DNA of 64,000 bases from Clostridioides sp. ES-S-0010-02 (GTDB lineage: Bacteria; Bacillota; Clostridia; Peptostreptococcales; Peptostreptococcaceae): NCBI GenBank assembly GCA_020641055.1, contig CP067345.1, positions 2,535,317-2,599,316 on the forward strand, written 5' to 3'. The translations under genes were made by a program, and so were the position numbers. The notes beneath the pieces are model-generated. The model was not told where the DNA came from and made no database searches. It worked only from the letters and a program-made list of their open reading frames with translations. Below, piece by piece: positions 1 through 9,599 of this stretch; the stretch's first letter is position 1, and each line of letters opens with the position of its first letter.

Positions 1-26
1 CATTCTAAATATAAATTTAATACTTA

Positions 27-140
27 ATCTTCGGGGTAGGGTGAAATTCCCAATCGGCGGTATAGCCCGCGAGCTGAGTTAAAACTTGGTTGATTTGGTT
101 AAATTCCAAAGCCGACAGTAAAGTCTGGATGGAAGAAGAT
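27..140 (+). ncRNA. FMN riboswitch (RFN element)
   Basis: The leader carries the conserved RFN core (GGGGTAGGGTGAAATTCCC, then CGGCGGTATAGCCCGCGA, and a GCCGACAGTAAAGTC-like 3' part). It is closed by a P1 helix ATCTTC (27-32) with GAAGAT (135-140). A terminator follows at 212-238 ahead of ribD, so FMN binding probably ends transcription of the riboflavin operon early. Family assignment rests on the conserved core and on the downstream genes. Confidence 0.97.
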
Positions 141-211
141 ATATGCTAAATAAGTGTTTTTGTAGAGCCGTTTTGCTATACATTTATACAATATTTATTG
201 TAGATTATTCT

Positions 212-238
212 AAACCCCGAGTTAATTCTCGGGGTTTT
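212..238 (+). terminator. Riboswitch-controlled terminator of the rib operon
   Basis: The hairpin AAACCCCGAG / CTCGGGGTTT is followed by a T run. It lies between the FMN aptamer and the ribD ribosome-binding site, the usual place for the expression platform of a transcription-attenuating riboswitch. Confidence 0.93.
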
Positions 239-281
239 TTGTTTGAAAATTATCTAAGTTTAAATAGGGGGTGTAAATATT

Positions 282-1394
282 GTGAAATTTATAAGTCAAA
301 AAGAGAAAGATATTTATTATATGAAAAAAGCTATTGAATTAGCCAAAAATGGAGAAGGTTTTGTAAATCCAAATCCATTAGTGGGATGTGTAATCGTTAA
401 AGATGATGACATAATAGGTAAAGGATATCATGAGAGATTTGGCTCTAATCACGCTGAAATAAATGCTATAAATAGTGCTAATCAAAGTTTAAAAGACACT
501 ACCCTTTATGTGAATTTAGAACCCTGTTCTCATTATGGCAAAACACCTCCTTGTGTAGATAAAATTATTCAAAATAAGATTAAGAGAGTCGTAATATCTA
601 CATTAGACCCAAATCCAATCGTTTGTGGTAATGGAGTAAAAAAACTAAGAGACAATAACATTGATGTTACTGTAGGTATATTAGAAAAAGAAGCAAAACA
701 ATTAAATGAAATATTTTTTTACTATATAAAAACAAAAAAACCTCTTTGTATTGTAAAATCAGCAGTAAGTTTAGATGGCAAGATTGCCACAAAATCGCTA
801 GAATCAAAATGGATATCTAATGAATCATCAAGATATCTAACTCATAAGTATAGAAATAAATATCAAGGTATAATGGTTGGGATAAACACAGTTTTAAATG
901 ATAATCCATTGCTAACTTGCAGACTTAACCAAGAAAATGTATCTCACCCTGTAAGAATAATAATAGACACAAACTTAAAATTGCCAGTTGATAGCAAATT
1001 AGTTAAAGATAAAAACAATAAAACTATAGTTTTTACGTGTTGTGAAGATAGTGAAAAATCATTAGTTCTAAGAAAAAATAATATTGAAGTAGTACTTTCT
1101 CCTAAAAAAAATAATATGGTAGATTTAGAATTTGTAATGTATAAATTAGGAGAATTAAAAATTGATTCTGTTTTAGTTGAAGGTGGTGCTACACTTAATG
1201 ACAGTCTATTTAGAAACAATTTAGTTGATAAAGTCAAATTGTTTTTATCACCTAAAATTATAGGTGGAAAAGATGCTCCTACTTTCGTTTCTGGAGATGG
1301 AATAGATTACTTATCAGATGCTATACAATTAGAAATTAAGAATGTAACTTTAATAGATGGCGATATTTTGGTAGAGTCTGATGTTTTAAATTAA
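282..1394 (+). CDS. ribD: Bifunctional pyrimidine deaminase/reductase RibD
   Basis: RibD deaminates and then reduces the pyrimidine intermediate after GTP cyclohydrolase II in riboflavin synthesis. The N-terminal CMP/dCMP deaminase-type domain shows the zinc-binding HAE at about residues 57-59 and PCSHYGKTPPC at about 81-91. The C-terminal half is the RibD reductase domain, with VEGGATLNDSLF near residue 300. The 370-residue length is normal for the family. The start is a GTG preceded by AGGGGG at 266-272; an ATG 39 bases further in would cut into the deaminase domain. It is first of four rib genes and is governed by the upstream FMN riboswitch. Confidence 0.96.
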   Translation: MKFISQKEKDIYYMKKAIELAKNGEGFVNPNPLVGCVIVKDDDIIGKGYHERFGSNHAEINAINSANQSLKDTTLYVNLEPCSHYGKTPPCVDKIIQNKIKRVVISTLDPNPIVCGNGVKKLRDNNIDVTVGILEKEAKQLNEIFFYYIKTKKPLCIVKSAVSLDGKIATKSLESKWISNESSRYLTHKYRNKYQGIMVGINTVLNDNPLLTCRLNQENVSHPVRIIIDTNLKLPVDSKLVKDKNNKTIVFTCCEDSEKSLVLRKNNIEVVLSPKKNNMVDLEFVMYKLGELKIDSVLVEGGATLNDSLFRNNLVDKVKLFLSPKIIGGKDAPTFVSGDGIDYLSDAIQLEIKNVTLIDGDILVESDVLN

Positions 1395-1425
1395 ATTTAT
1401 AAATATACACGTCTAGGAGGTTAAA

Positions 1426-2091
1426 ATGTTTACTGGCATAGTAGAAGAAGTTGGAATACTTAGAAAAATTACTGCTAATGGCAAAAGTGGAAAAGTCACC
1501 ATACAATCAAATAAAATACTAGATGGTACAAATCTTGGAGATAGTATTGCTGTAAATGGAGTTTGCTTAACTGTTTCAAGTTTAGGTAAAAATGAATTTA
1601 CTGCTGATGTCATGATGGAAACAGTCCGTTCCACAAATTTAAGTTCATTAAATCCAAGTGATGAAGTAAATCTTGAAAGAGCTATGAGTCTTTCTTCTAG
1701 ATTTGGTGGACACCTAGTAACAGGTCATGTTGATAGTAAAGGTACTATTTGTAAATTTGAAAAAGATGAAAATGCAGTTTTAATAAGCATACAACCGTCC
1801 AAAGAACTTTTATCAACAATGATACACAAAGGTTCTGTTGCTATTGATGGTGTAAGTCTAACTATAGCTTATTTAGATAATGAGATATTTAAGGTTTCGG
1901 TTATACCTCATACTAAATTTAACACTACTCTCTTGACAAAGAATATTGGAGACTTTGTCAATTTAGAAAGTGATGTAATTGGAAAGTATGTTAATAATTT
2001 TCTTGTAAAAAACTACAAGGAATTAAATTCTAATAGTAGTAACTATAAATCAAATATAGATAAAGAATTTTTATTTAAAAATGGTTTTTAA
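1426..2091 (+). CDS. ribE: Riboflavin synthase alpha chain
   Basis: This enzyme joins two lumazine molecules to make riboflavin. The protein starts with the typical MFTGIVEEVG and contains two internally related lumazine-binding domains. The first has the CLTV segment and the second begins around GGHLVTGHVD near residue 98. At 221 residues it is normal length, although the last 25 residues (Asn/Ser-rich) look like a loose tail. AGGAGG lies 6-7 bases before the ATG. It is the second gene of the rib operon. Some species call it ribC or ribB. Confidence 0.95.
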   Translation: MFTGIVEEVGILRKITANGKSGKVTIQSNKILDGTNLGDSIAVNGVCLTVSSLGKNEFTADVMMETVRSTNLSSLNPSDEVNLERAMSLSSRFGGHLVTGHVDSKGTICKFEKDENAVLISIQPSKELLSTMIHKGSVAIDGVSLTIAYLDNEIFKVSVIPHTKFNTTLLTKNIGDFVNLESDVIGKYVNNFLVKNYKELNSNSSNYKSNIDKEFLFKNGF

Positions 2092-2114
2092 AAATAATAA
2101 AAGGAGTGAATTAC

Positions 2115-3308
2115 ATGTTTAACACTATTAAAGAAGCTATTAATGATATCAAAAATGGAAAAATGGTAATCGTAGTTGATGATGAAAGCAGAGAAAATGA
2201 AGGAGATTTATTGATGGCAGCTGAAATGGCTACACCTGAGACAATAAACTTTATGGCTACATATGGTAGGGGCCTTATTTGTCTTCCTGCTACTGAAGAA
2301 AAATTTAAAAGTCTAAATATACCTCTTATGGTTAAAGAAAATACAGACACATTTCAAACTGCATTTACTGTCACTATAGATGGAATAGATACTTTAACAG
2401 GTATATCTGCATATGAGAGAGCTGAAACTGTCAAACTATTCTGTAATGAAAGTTCCACAAGTAAAGATTTTAAAACACCTGGACATGTATTTCCATTAAT
2501 AGCAAAAACTGGAGGTGTCCTAGTTAGAGATGGTCACACAGAAGCTTCTGTAGACCTTGCTAGACTTGCAGGATTTAAAGAAATTGGTCTTATCTGCGAA
2601 ATAATGAAAGATGATGGTACAATGGCAAGAGTTGATGATTTAATGATATTTAAAGAAAAACATAATTTAAAAATAATTACTATAAAAGACTTGATAGAAT
2701 ATCGAAAAAGAAATGAAACCACTATAGAAAAAATTTCTAGTGCTTTTCTTCCAACAAAATATGGAAATTTTGAAATAATAGGATATAAAGATATTTACTC
2801 AAATGAAGAACACATTGCCCTTACTTATGGAAATGTAAATGAAGAAAATACACTAGTCAGACTTCATTCTGAATGTTTAACAGGTGATGTATTTCATTCT
2901 TTAAAATGTGATTGTGGGCTACAGTTAGAAACTTCTATGAAAAAAATTGTAGAAAATGGAAGTGGTGTTTTAATTTATATGAAACAGGAAGGCAGAGGTA
3001 TTGGGCTTTTAAATAAAATTAAAGCTTATAAACTTCAAGAAGAAGGTTATGATACTGTTGAAGCGAATTTAATGCTTGGATTTGAAGAAGATATGAGAGA
3101 TTTTTATATCGCTGCTCAGATATTAAAAAATTTACATATAAAAAGTATAAACCTTTTAAGTAATAATCCTGACAAAATAAATCAATTAGAAAAATATGGA
3201 ATAAAAATTGAACATAGAGTTCCTATTAATGAAGAAATTAATGATTTTAATAAATTATATCTGAAAACTAAGAAGGATAAAATGGGACATCTATTAGATA
3301 TTATATAG
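2115..3308 (+). CDS. ribBA: Bifunctional DHBP synthase / GTP cyclohydrolase II
   Basis: The fusion supplies both entry substrates of riboflavin synthesis. Residues 1 to about 200 are the DHBP synthase domain, with DDESRENEGDL and the TPGHVFPL segment. Residues from about 205 are GTP cyclohydrolase II, with zinc cysteines in CLTGDVFHSLKCDC and the QEGRGIGL loop. I place the start at the ATG at 2115, because the AAAGGAG site at 2100-2106 runs into an earlier in-frame GTG at 2106. It follows ribE by 23 bases and precedes ribH. Confidence 0.95.
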   Translation: MFNTIKEAINDIKNGKMVIVVDDESRENEGDLLMAAEMATPETINFMATYGRGLICLPATEEKFKSLNIPLMVKENTDTFQTAFTVTIDGIDTLTGISAYERAETVKLFCNESSTSKDFKTPGHVFPLIAKTGGVLVRDGHTEASVDLARLAGFKEIGLICEIMKDDGTMARVDDLMIFKEKHNLKIITIKDLIEYRKRNETTIEKISSAFLPTKYGNFEIIGYKDIYSNEEHIALTYGNVNEENTLVRLHSECLTGDVFHSLKCDCGLQLETSMKKIVENGSGVLIYMKQEGRGIGLLNKIKAYKLQEEGYDTVEANLMLGFEEDMRDFYIAAQILKNLHIKSINLLSNNPDKINQLEKYGIKIEHRVPINEEINDFNKLYLKTKKDKMGHLLDII

Positions 3309-3414
3309 CTAATGGTATTTAATTTTTATTCTACTAAGTAATTTTTATTACAATAATATGCATATATACTAAAAATATAGATTTATAACCTAAATAAAAT
3401 TGGAGGAAATAAAA

Positions 3415-3876
3415 ATGATATATGAAGGAAAACTTATTGGAAAAGATTTAAAAATAGGTATAATAAACTCTCGTTTTAATGAATTTATAACATCAAAACT
3501 TTTATCTGGTGCTCAAGATTGCCTTTTAAGACACGATGTTACTCAGGAAAATATAGAAGTGGTTTGGGTACCTGGAGCTTTTGAGATTCCTCTCGTTGCT
3601 CAAAAAATGTCTAAGAGTGGTAAGTATGATGCTATAATATGCTTAGGATGTGTTATAAGAGGTGCTACTTCTCATTATGATTATGTATGTAGCGAAGTAT
3701 CTAAAGGCATTGCAAAAGTATCTTTGGATAATGAATTACCTGTTATATTTGGAATAGTAACAACAGAAAATATTGAACAAGCTATTGAAAGAGCTGGAAC
3801 AAAAGCTGGAAATAAAGGATATGATTGTGCTATGAATGCACTAGAAATGGCAAACCTATTTAAGGTTCTAGATTAA
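3415..3876 (+). CDS. ribH: 6,7-dimethyl-8-ribityllumazine synthase
   Basis: RibH condenses the two pathway branches into lumazine and normally assembles into a hollow capsid. Family motifs are SRFNEFIT near the N terminus, PGAFEIP, and [14 protein letters not shown] with the catalytic histidine region. The length of 153 residues is typical. GGAGG at 3402-3406 fixes the ATG at 3415 rather than the in-frame TTG at 3400. A 106-base gap separates it from ribBA, and a hairpin follows the gene. Confidence 0.95.
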   Translation: MIYEGKLIGKDLKIGIINSRFNEFITSKLLSGAQDCLLRHDVTQENIEVVWVPGAFEIPLVAQKMSKSGKYDAIICLGCVIRGATSHYDYVCSEVSKGIAKVSLDNELPVIFGIVTTENIEQAIERAGTKAGNKGYDCAMNALEMANLFKVLD

Positions 3877-3927
3877 ATACCTTTATTGATTAAATAGTGG
3901 AAATTAAAATAGAGGCTATAAAATACT

Positions 3928-3979
3928 ATTAAGTACCAATATGGCAAAGCATACTTGTCTTTTGGTACTTAATAATTTT
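3928..3979 (+). terminator. Hairpin after ribH
   Basis: A 12-bp inverted repeat ATTAAGTACCAA / TTGGTACTTAAT (3928-3939 with 3962-3973) is followed by AATTTTA. It is the likely end of the rib operon transcript, although the T run is short. Confidence 0.6.
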
Positions 3980-4229
3980 AAAGATAATTATCTATTTGAA
4001 CAACCTTACCCATATCTTCATATTCATTAGAAATGCCAACTCTATTCACGTATATTTTGAAATTAGAATATATACAATCATTATGTAAATTTTTAAGGAC
4101 ACAAGATAGATTTTTAGTGTTAAATTCCCTGTAATCTAGGAAATATAAGTTAATAATAAAAAATACTTTTAAAAGCTTAAAATAACTACAAATATAAATC
4201 TAAATATAAAATACCATAAATTTGTACAT
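3978..4229 (-). pseudogene. Possible gene remnant with an in-frame TAG at codon 10
   Basis: On the minus strand a frame opens with ATG at 4229, meets a TAG at codon 10 (4200-4202), and then stays open to a TAA at 3978, giving 83 codons in all. The second part reads like real coding sequence, with a balanced mix of charged and hydrophobic residues (for example NFKIYVNRVGISNEYED). I see no ribosome-binding site before the ATG and do not recognise the family. It could be a decayed small gene or chance. Confidence 0.3.
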
Positions 4230-4401
4230 ATTACTATCAAAGCTATCGTTTTTATTTATAGCATATATTAATGTTATATTAATTATCTATTTTATTATTT
4301 TCTCGATTAATTATACAATATAATTAAGTAAGCAATAATAAACTATAAATGAACACCATAATTTAATGGTTGTTTATTGAATATTTATGGGGGACTGAAT
4401 T

Positions 4402-4830
4402 ATGAAAACAAGTTCAATACAAGATTTAACACTAGAAAAACGTAACCTTATAAAAAAATATTCTCTTACTTTGAATGAAGATTTAATTTGGGAATTTAAA
4501 CACGATAAATACCACACTGTAAAATACTTCACACACAAGTTTGCAGTTAAAGAATCTATATTTGCTCTTTTATTCAATATACACAGATTATGTTATGCTA
4601 AAATAAAATACTTTGAATCAAATTTTTCAAAATATGAACCTTATAAATACAACTATCAAGAAGGATTTGTTAAATGTGAAATATATGATATGAGTTTTAT
4701 GTTGCATAAATATAGCAACATGATGATAGACTTAAGAAATTTACAAGAAATCAAAAATATAGAAGAGTTTAGATTATTTTGTGATTACTTAGAAAGCTTT
4801 GAAGATAACTTACAAGATTTAATTGTGTAG
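4402..4830 (+). CDS. Hypothetical protein, 142 residues
   Basis: I do not recognise this protein. It is soluble in appearance, rich in Lys, Tyr and Phe, with no signal peptide, no membrane segment and no metal motif. The N-terminal half includes FKHDKYHTVKYFTHKFAV and the C-terminal half looks helical and acidic. The ATG follows GGGGGA. It stands alone between the rib operon and a convergent transporter gene, with a terminator hairpin downstream at 4931-4959. Confidence 0.75.
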   Translation: MKTSSIQDLTLEKRNLIKKYSLTLNEDLIWEFKHDKYHTVKYFTHKFAVKESIFALLFNIHRLCYAKIKYFESNFSKYEPYKYNYQEGFVKCEIYDMSFMLHKYSNMMIDLRNLQEIKNIEEFRLFCDYLESFEDNLQDLIV

Positions 4831-4930
4831 TATTTAAAAAGAGAGGTTTTAATATATTATTTATGATAACTAAATTATATTAAAATACTAAAAACTCTTA
4901 ATAAAATATAATATACTTGATATAAAAAAA

Positions 4931-4960
4931 TATTACTGGAATTAAAAATTCCAGTAATAT
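4931..4960. terminator. Hairpin between convergent genes
   Basis: A perfect 13-bp inverted repeat TATTACTGGAATT / AATTCCAGTAATA has a 3-base loop. It sits between the 3' ends of the plus-strand hypothetical gene and the minus-strand symporter, so it may serve either. Flanking T runs are weak. Confidence 0.55.
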
Positions 4961-5041
4961 AAGTTAACTAAAATACTATATTCACATAAATTAAATACAT
5001 TCTAATCTATCAAAATTACTCTATAATTTTTATACTACTTT

Positions 5042-6493
5042 TTATCCTAAACGTTCATCAGATAATTCAGTGTGCCACTCTGATACATTTTCTAGTCCTT
5101 CTATTTCATCTGCAATAAATACAGGGTCTTTTATTCCAGATTTTTTTTGGCTTGTATAGTCTTTTAAAGCAATAAATGCGTACTTACCTAAAAGAGTTAT
5201 TGCTATTAAGTTTATTATAGCCATCAGTGCCATAAATAAATCTGCTAAATTCCAGACTACTTCTACTTGAGTAAGAGAACCAAATAAAACCATACCTACA
5301 ACGAAAACTCTAAATACATTAAGTTTAATTTTACTTCCACTCATAAACTCCATATTTGATTCTCCATAGTAATAATTTCCTACTATAGAACTAAATGCAA
5401 ATAAGAATATACAAACTGCTATAAAAATATTTCCTATTGGACCTATATGGTGAGTTAAAGCTTCTTGAGCTAATTCAATTCCTGTTGCTCCACTACTAGC
5501 ATAATCTGAATATAATAATACCATGAATGCTGTACAACTACATATAATTATAGTATCTGTAAAAACACCTAGAGATTGGATTAAACCTTGTTTTACAGGG
5601 TGAGTTACATGTGCTGTTGCAGCAGCATTAGGTGCACTACCCATTCCTGCTTCATTAGAAAATAAACCTCTTTTTACTCCAGTCATTACAACTCCCATAA
5701 ATGTACCAATTGCCATTCCTCTAAAATCAAATGCGCTTTCTACTATTAATGATATAACTCCTGGTATTTCTGTTATATTCATTACAACTATAGCTAAAGC
5801 AACTAATATGTATAATCCTGCAAATACAGGAACTATTATTTCTGAAACTTTTGCTATTCTATGAACACCACCAAAAATAACTATTGCTGTTAAAATTCCA
5901 AGACCTATTCCCATAGCCATTTTACTTATACCAAATGCATTATTAAAAGCCAATGAAACAGTATTTGCTTGAACTGCATTGAATACAAATCCATAACAGA
6001 TAGTTATAAGTATTGAAAATAAAACACCCATCCATCTTTTATTTAAACCTTGTTCCATATAATAAGCTGGTCCACCTCTAAAAGCTGGTCCATTCTTAAC
6101 TTTATAAATTTGAGCCAATGTACTCTCCACAAAACTTGAAGCAGAACCAATTAAAGCTATAAGCCACATCCAAAATACAGCACCAGGACCTCCTGCTACT
6201 ACTGCAATTGCTATCCCTGCTATATTTCCAGTACCAACTCTTGAAGATGTACTTATACAAAAGGCTTGAAATGAAGATATTTTTCCTTCTTTTTTTGCAT
6301 TTTTATTTGCTGCACCATCACCTAAAAGCCTAAACATTTCTATAAAATATCTGAATTGTACAAAATTTGTTTTAATAGTAAAGTAAATACCAATTACAAC
6401 TAACATTATAATTAGAATATAAGACCATAAGTAATTATTTACAAATACTACTGCATTGTTAATGCCTGTTAAAATACCATTTAAAAAATCCAT
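5042..6493 (-). CDS. Sodium:alanine/glycine symporter, AGCS family
   Basis: This is a multi-pass membrane transporter that takes up alanine or glycine with sodium or protons. It has about ten hydrophobic segments and the family signature around SNEAGMGSAPNAAATA, plus GTGNIAGIAIA near residue 90. The length of 483 residues is typical of AGCS proteins. AGGGGG lies ahead of the ATG. It is a single-gene unit; I looked for a glycine riboswitch in the 466-base upstream gap and saw none. The exact substrate cannot be told from sequence. Confidence 0.9.
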   Translation of the reverse strand: MDFLNGILTGINNAVVFVNNYLWSYILIIMLVVIGIYFTIKTNFVQFRYFIEMFRLLGDGAANKNAKKEGKISSFQAFCISTSSRVGTGNIAGIAIAVVAGGPGAVFWMWLIALIGSASSFVESTLAQIYKVKNGPAFRGGPAYYMEQGLNKRWMGVLFSILITICYGFVFNAVQANTVSLAFNNAFGISKMAMGIGLGILTAIVIFGGVHRIAKVSEIIVPVFAGLYILVALAIVVMNITEIPGVISLIVESAFDFRGMAIGTFMGVVMTGVKRGLFSNEAGMGSAPNAAATAHVTHPVKQGLIQSLGVFTDTIIICSCTAFMVLLYSDYASSGATGIELAQEALTHHIGPIGNIFIAVCIFLFAFSSIVGNYYYGESNMEFMSGSKIKLNVFRVFVVGMVLFGSLTQVEVVWNLADLFMALMAIINLIAITLLGKYAFIALKDYTSQKKSGIKDPVFIADEIEGLENVSEWHTELSDERLG

Positions 6494-6959
6494 TTTATTA
6501 ATTACCCCCTGTTAATATTGTTTTCTCAATAAATCTTAAAATCAAAAAAATGCATAATTCCTTGTGAAAAATTCATTAATTTAATTATAATATTTATAAA
6601 ATTAAATTACAAGGTTTAAAATGAATAATTTCTTTAATAAATTGCAGTTTTATCTTTGAATTCAACTTTATTTTATTAATTTTATAACTTAGATGTAATT
6701 AATACTTTATATTGCTTATCAAATACAATAAATTATACTTTTGAAGTATATTTTTTCGTTTGTCGTTTAATATTATAAGTAATGATATGATTTTAAAATT
6801 TATTTAAATAACAAAAATTTTCTCTAAATTCTGTTAATTTTTTAAAAACTTTGTTAAATAATATACTTTTATACATCCATTGAAAAAACTAGAAAAAAGT
6901 AATACTATATATAGTACTAGCATTAGACACAAAAGAATACAAATGGAGGTACTTATATT

Positions 6960-8225
6960 ATGGAATTTCAACAAATAATAGCTATATGTATATTTTTAAT
7001 AGTTATGGCAGCTATTATTACAGAAAAGGTAAACAGATCTGTAGCAGCGGTTGGTGGTGCACTATTAATGATAATATTCAATATACTTACACTTGATGAA
7101 GGATTAAGCCATATAGACTTCAATACTATTGGAGTATTGGTTGGTATGATGCTATTTGTTGCTGTTGTTAAAAACTCAGGACTATTTGAATATATAGCTA
7201 TTTGGACTGCAAAAAAAGCTAAAGGTGATCCATGGAGAATAATGATTTGTTTTGCTATTATAACAGCTATTTTATCTGCTGTATTAGATAATGTTACTAC
7301 TGTTTTACTTATAGGTCCAATGACTATAGTTATTACACAAATTCTAGGACTTAATCCAGTTCCATTTTTAATAACACAAATTTTAGCTTCAAATATCGGA
7401 GGTACATCTACTCTTATAGGTGACCCTCCAAATATTATGATTGGTAGTGCTGCCAATCTTAGTTTCATGGATTTTGTAATAAATTTAGGACCTGCTGTTA
7501 TAGTAATACTTATTATAACAATAATATGTTTTAAATTTATTTATGGAAAAGAACTTGTTGTAGATGATAAAGCCAAAGAAGTAATATTAAAGCTTGATGA
7601 AAAAAAATCTATTAAAGATAAACCCTTACTTATAAAAAGTCTTCTTTTAATAGCATTTATACTCTTTGGTTTTATGTTTCATAGCACAATCCATATAGAT
7701 TCTTCTGTTGTAGCATTAACTGGTGCATCTATAATGCTTCTTATAGGAAAACAAGATGTAGATGAAATTATGGCAGGTATTGAATGGTCTACAATCTTAT
7801 TCTTTATGGGATTATTTGTAGTAGTTGGTGGATTAGTAGAAGTGGGTATAATAAATAAATTAGCTCAAGCATTGATTGGACTTACAGAGGGCCATATTGT
7901 ATTTACAATGTTATTAATATTATGGTTATCAGCAATAGTTTCTTCATTCTTAGATAATATTCCGTTTGTTGCAACATTAATTCCACTTATTTTGACTATG
8001 CAAGCTGAAGGAATTGATGTAATGCCACTATGGTGGGCAACATCCCTTGGAGCTTGTCTTGGAGGTAATGGGACACTTATTGGAGCCTCTGCCAATGTTG
8101 TACTAGCAGGTATAGGCAATAAGCATGGTCATCCTATATCTTTTAAAGAGTATTTTAAGATAGGTTTTCCACTTATGATTATATCTATTATTATATCTAC
8201 TGTTTATTTAATTATAAAATTTTAG
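6960..8225 (+). CDS. ArsB/NhaD-type ion transporter permease
   Basis: This is a 421-residue polytopic membrane protein of the ion-transporter superfamily that includes ArsB, NhaD and the CitM group. The first half carries SNIGGTSTLIGDPPNIM and the second half the matching LGGNGTLIGASANVV, the two inverted halves typical of the fold. The substrate is unknown; no arsenic genes sit beside it, so an arsenite role is not supported. GGAGGT precedes the ATG. It is followed by a small cytosolic gene at 8264, probably in the same transcript. Confidence 0.85.
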   Translation: MEFQQIIAICIFLIVMAAIITEKVNRSVAAVGGALLMIIFNILTLDEGLSHIDFNTIGVLVGMMLFVAVVKNSGLFEYIAIWTAKKAKGDPWRIMICFAIITAILSAVLDNVTTVLLIGPMTIVITQILGLNPVPFLITQILASNIGGTSTLIGDPPNIMIGSAANLSFMDFVINLGPAVIVILIITIICFKFIYGKELVVDDKAKEVILKLDEKKSIKDKPLLIKSLLLIAFILFGFMFHSTIHIDSSVVALTGASIMLLIGKQDVDEIMAGIEWSTILFFMGLFVVVGGLVEVGIINKLAQALIGLTEGHIVFTMLLILWLSAIVSSFLDNIPFVATLIPLILTMQAEGIDVMPLWWATSLGACLGGNGTLIGASANVVLAGIGNKHGHPISFKEYFKIGFPLMIISIIISTVYLIIKF

Positions 8226-8263
8226 AAAATATAGTATAATAGTATTAAAGGGGATGTGTATAT

Positions 8264-8719
8264 ATGAATATTAATACTGTTCAAGGAGATTCAATTGAAG
8301 TTCTTTTAAGACAACTTGGAGCTACAAAAATATCAAAAGTAAGTAGTACATTATATTTTATTAAGTTTGATTTAGGAGACAACTGGGAAATATCTTATAC
8401 TTATAATATTAATGCTAAAGATCAATATTTTTTACAAAGAATTGAACCATATCCTATTGGTAGAGGTCTATTTAATGATGAATATGAAATAATATCATTT
8501 ATATCAAAGGATTTAAACAAATTTCTAAATGCTAAAAATAGTAGTAACTTTAAAACTTTTGTTGAAGTTACTAGAAAAGTCAATTCTATTATTGATAATG
8601 TAGAAGAGTTATTTTTAAACTATAATGTAGATGGAGATGATTTAAAAACACTCAATAAAGAACTTAACGATATATTAAATGATATTAACTATATAGAAAA
8701 GCATACAAAGAAAATCTAA
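8264..8719 (+). CDS. Hypothetical protein, 151 residues
   Basis: I do not recognise this family. The N-terminal 80 residues look like a small alpha/beta domain (GDNWEISYTYNINA). The C-terminal 60 residues are helical and could form a coiled coil (LNKELNDILNDINYIEK). There is no signal peptide or membrane segment. AAGGGGATG precedes the start at good spacing. It follows the permease gene by 38 bases and ends before the strong terminator at 8818, so it is probably co-transcribed with the permease. Confidence 0.75.
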   Translation: MNINTVQGDSIEVLLRQLGATKISKVSSTLYFIKFDLGDNWEISYTYNINAKDQYFLQRIEPYPIGRGLFNDEYEIISFISKDLNKFLNAKNSSNFKTFVEVTRKVNSIIDNVEELFLNYNVDGDDLKTLNKELNDILNDINYIEKHTKKI

Positions 8720-8817
8720 AGTAAGATACTTATAAATTTAAGGTTATATATAAAAACTTTGTACAACCTCAAAATTTAATACTAAATATAAAGAATCTTA
8801 TTTGTTAAAATGATAAA

Positions 8818-8857
8818 ATAGCTGATGAAGCATATGCTTCATCAGCTATCTTGTTTT
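8818..8857. terminator. Strong terminator between convergent genes
   Basis: A perfect 16-bp palindrome (8818-8833 with 8834-8849) is followed by CTTGTTTTT on the plus strand. It ends the permease operon and lies just past the 3' end of the minus-strand NifX-like gene, so it may act both ways. Confidence 0.85.
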
Positions 8858-9228
8858 TAATGATGCCCACATCCATCGTGTGAACAAGTATGATTTGATG
8901 GAAATTCTACTAATTTTCCATCTTTAAGTAAGTCCAAATTACCACTGATAGTATCAGCTTCAGCTCTATAAACTTTTATTCCCATACTATTTAATTTAAC
9001 TATGGCACCTTGCCCTATTCCTCCAACTACTACTGCATCTACAACTGTACCTGATAATGCTTTTATTGGTTGGCATTTCCCATGTTCATGACCTAAATCT
9101 CCATTGTCTAAAGATTTAACTTCTCCACTTTCTAAGTCACACACAACAAAGATTGGTGCAGAACCAAAATGACCATATGGTTTACTATCTAATCCTTTAT
9201 TTTCTTCTACTGGTATACATACTTTCAT
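8857..9228 (-). CDS. NifX/NifB-type dinitrogenase iron-molybdenum cofactor family protein
   Basis: This 123-residue protein of the NifX/NafY/NifB C-terminal fold is found widely in anaerobes without nitrogenase. It shows MKVCIPVEEN, the YGHFGSAPIF segment, VVGGIGQGA and a His/Cys-rich tail (CSHDGCGHH) that could bind metal. I start it at MKV because GGGAG lies 9 bases upstream; the longer frame begins inside the regulator. It is 2 bases from the ArsR gene, so the two form an operon. An iron-sulfur or metal-handling role is inference from the family. Confidence 0.85.
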   Translation of the reverse strand: MKVCIPVEENKGLDSKPYGHFGSAPIFVVCDLESGEVKSLDNGDLGHEHGKCQPIKALSGTVVDAVVVGGIGQGAIVKLNSMGIKVYRAEADTISGNLDLLKDGKLVEFPSNHTCSHDGCGHH

Positions 9229-9230
9229 TA

Positions 9231-9599
9231 TTATTTCTCCCTTCTCTTGCAACATTTTTTCATAGATTTACATTCTTTACTGCATCCTAGATGTATTGTA
9301 TTTATATCAAATACATCTATAAAGCTTTCACTAGAATTACTTAACATAGAATTTATAAAATCCATACATATGTTAAACACTTCTTTGTTAATATGATATA
9401 AAACATAGTATCCTTCTTTATATCCTGTTATTATGCCAATTTCTTTTAATATTTTTATATGTTGTGAAACAGCAGAATCTGAAATTCCTAAATATTTAGA
9501 AATTCCTTTTTGGCAGATATTTCTTTTAGATACTAATATAAGTATGTTAAGTCTAGTTTCATCACTCAATGCTTTAAATATTTTAACCAAATTTTCCAT
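9231..9599 (-). CDS. ArsR-family metal-responsive regulator
   Basis: A 122-residue winged-helix repressor of the ArsR/SmtB type. The HTH region is LGISDSAVSQHIKILKE, followed by the wing GYYVLYHI. The C terminus has clustered cysteines (CSKECKSMKKCC), a plausible metal or redox sensor. It sits directly upstream of the NifX-like gene and likely controls this operon. The T/A-rich stretch just before it (TAATTACTTAATTA near 9620-9634) is a possible operator. The ligand is not known. Confidence 0.88.
   Translation of the reverse strand: MENLVKIFKALSDETRLNILILVSKRNICQKGISKYLGISDSAVSQHIKILKEIGIITGYKEGYYVLYHINKEVFNICMDFINSMLSNSSESFIDVFDINTIHLGCSKECKSMKKCCKRREK

Noticed and set aside
143-337. 64-residue plus-strand frame over the riboswitch terminator
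   Set aside because: It runs through the FMN riboswitch expression platform and its terminator and ends inside ribD; no ribosome-binding site.
6494-6959. Possible glycine riboswitch before the alanine/glycine symporter
   Set aside because: The leader lacks the conserved glycine aptamer core; only AT-rich sequence and ordinary ribosome-binding sites are visible.
6968-7468. 166-residue minus-strand frame opposite the ArsB/NhaD-type permease
   Set aside because: Antisense shadow of a strongly conserved membrane protein gene; no start site and no family resemblance.
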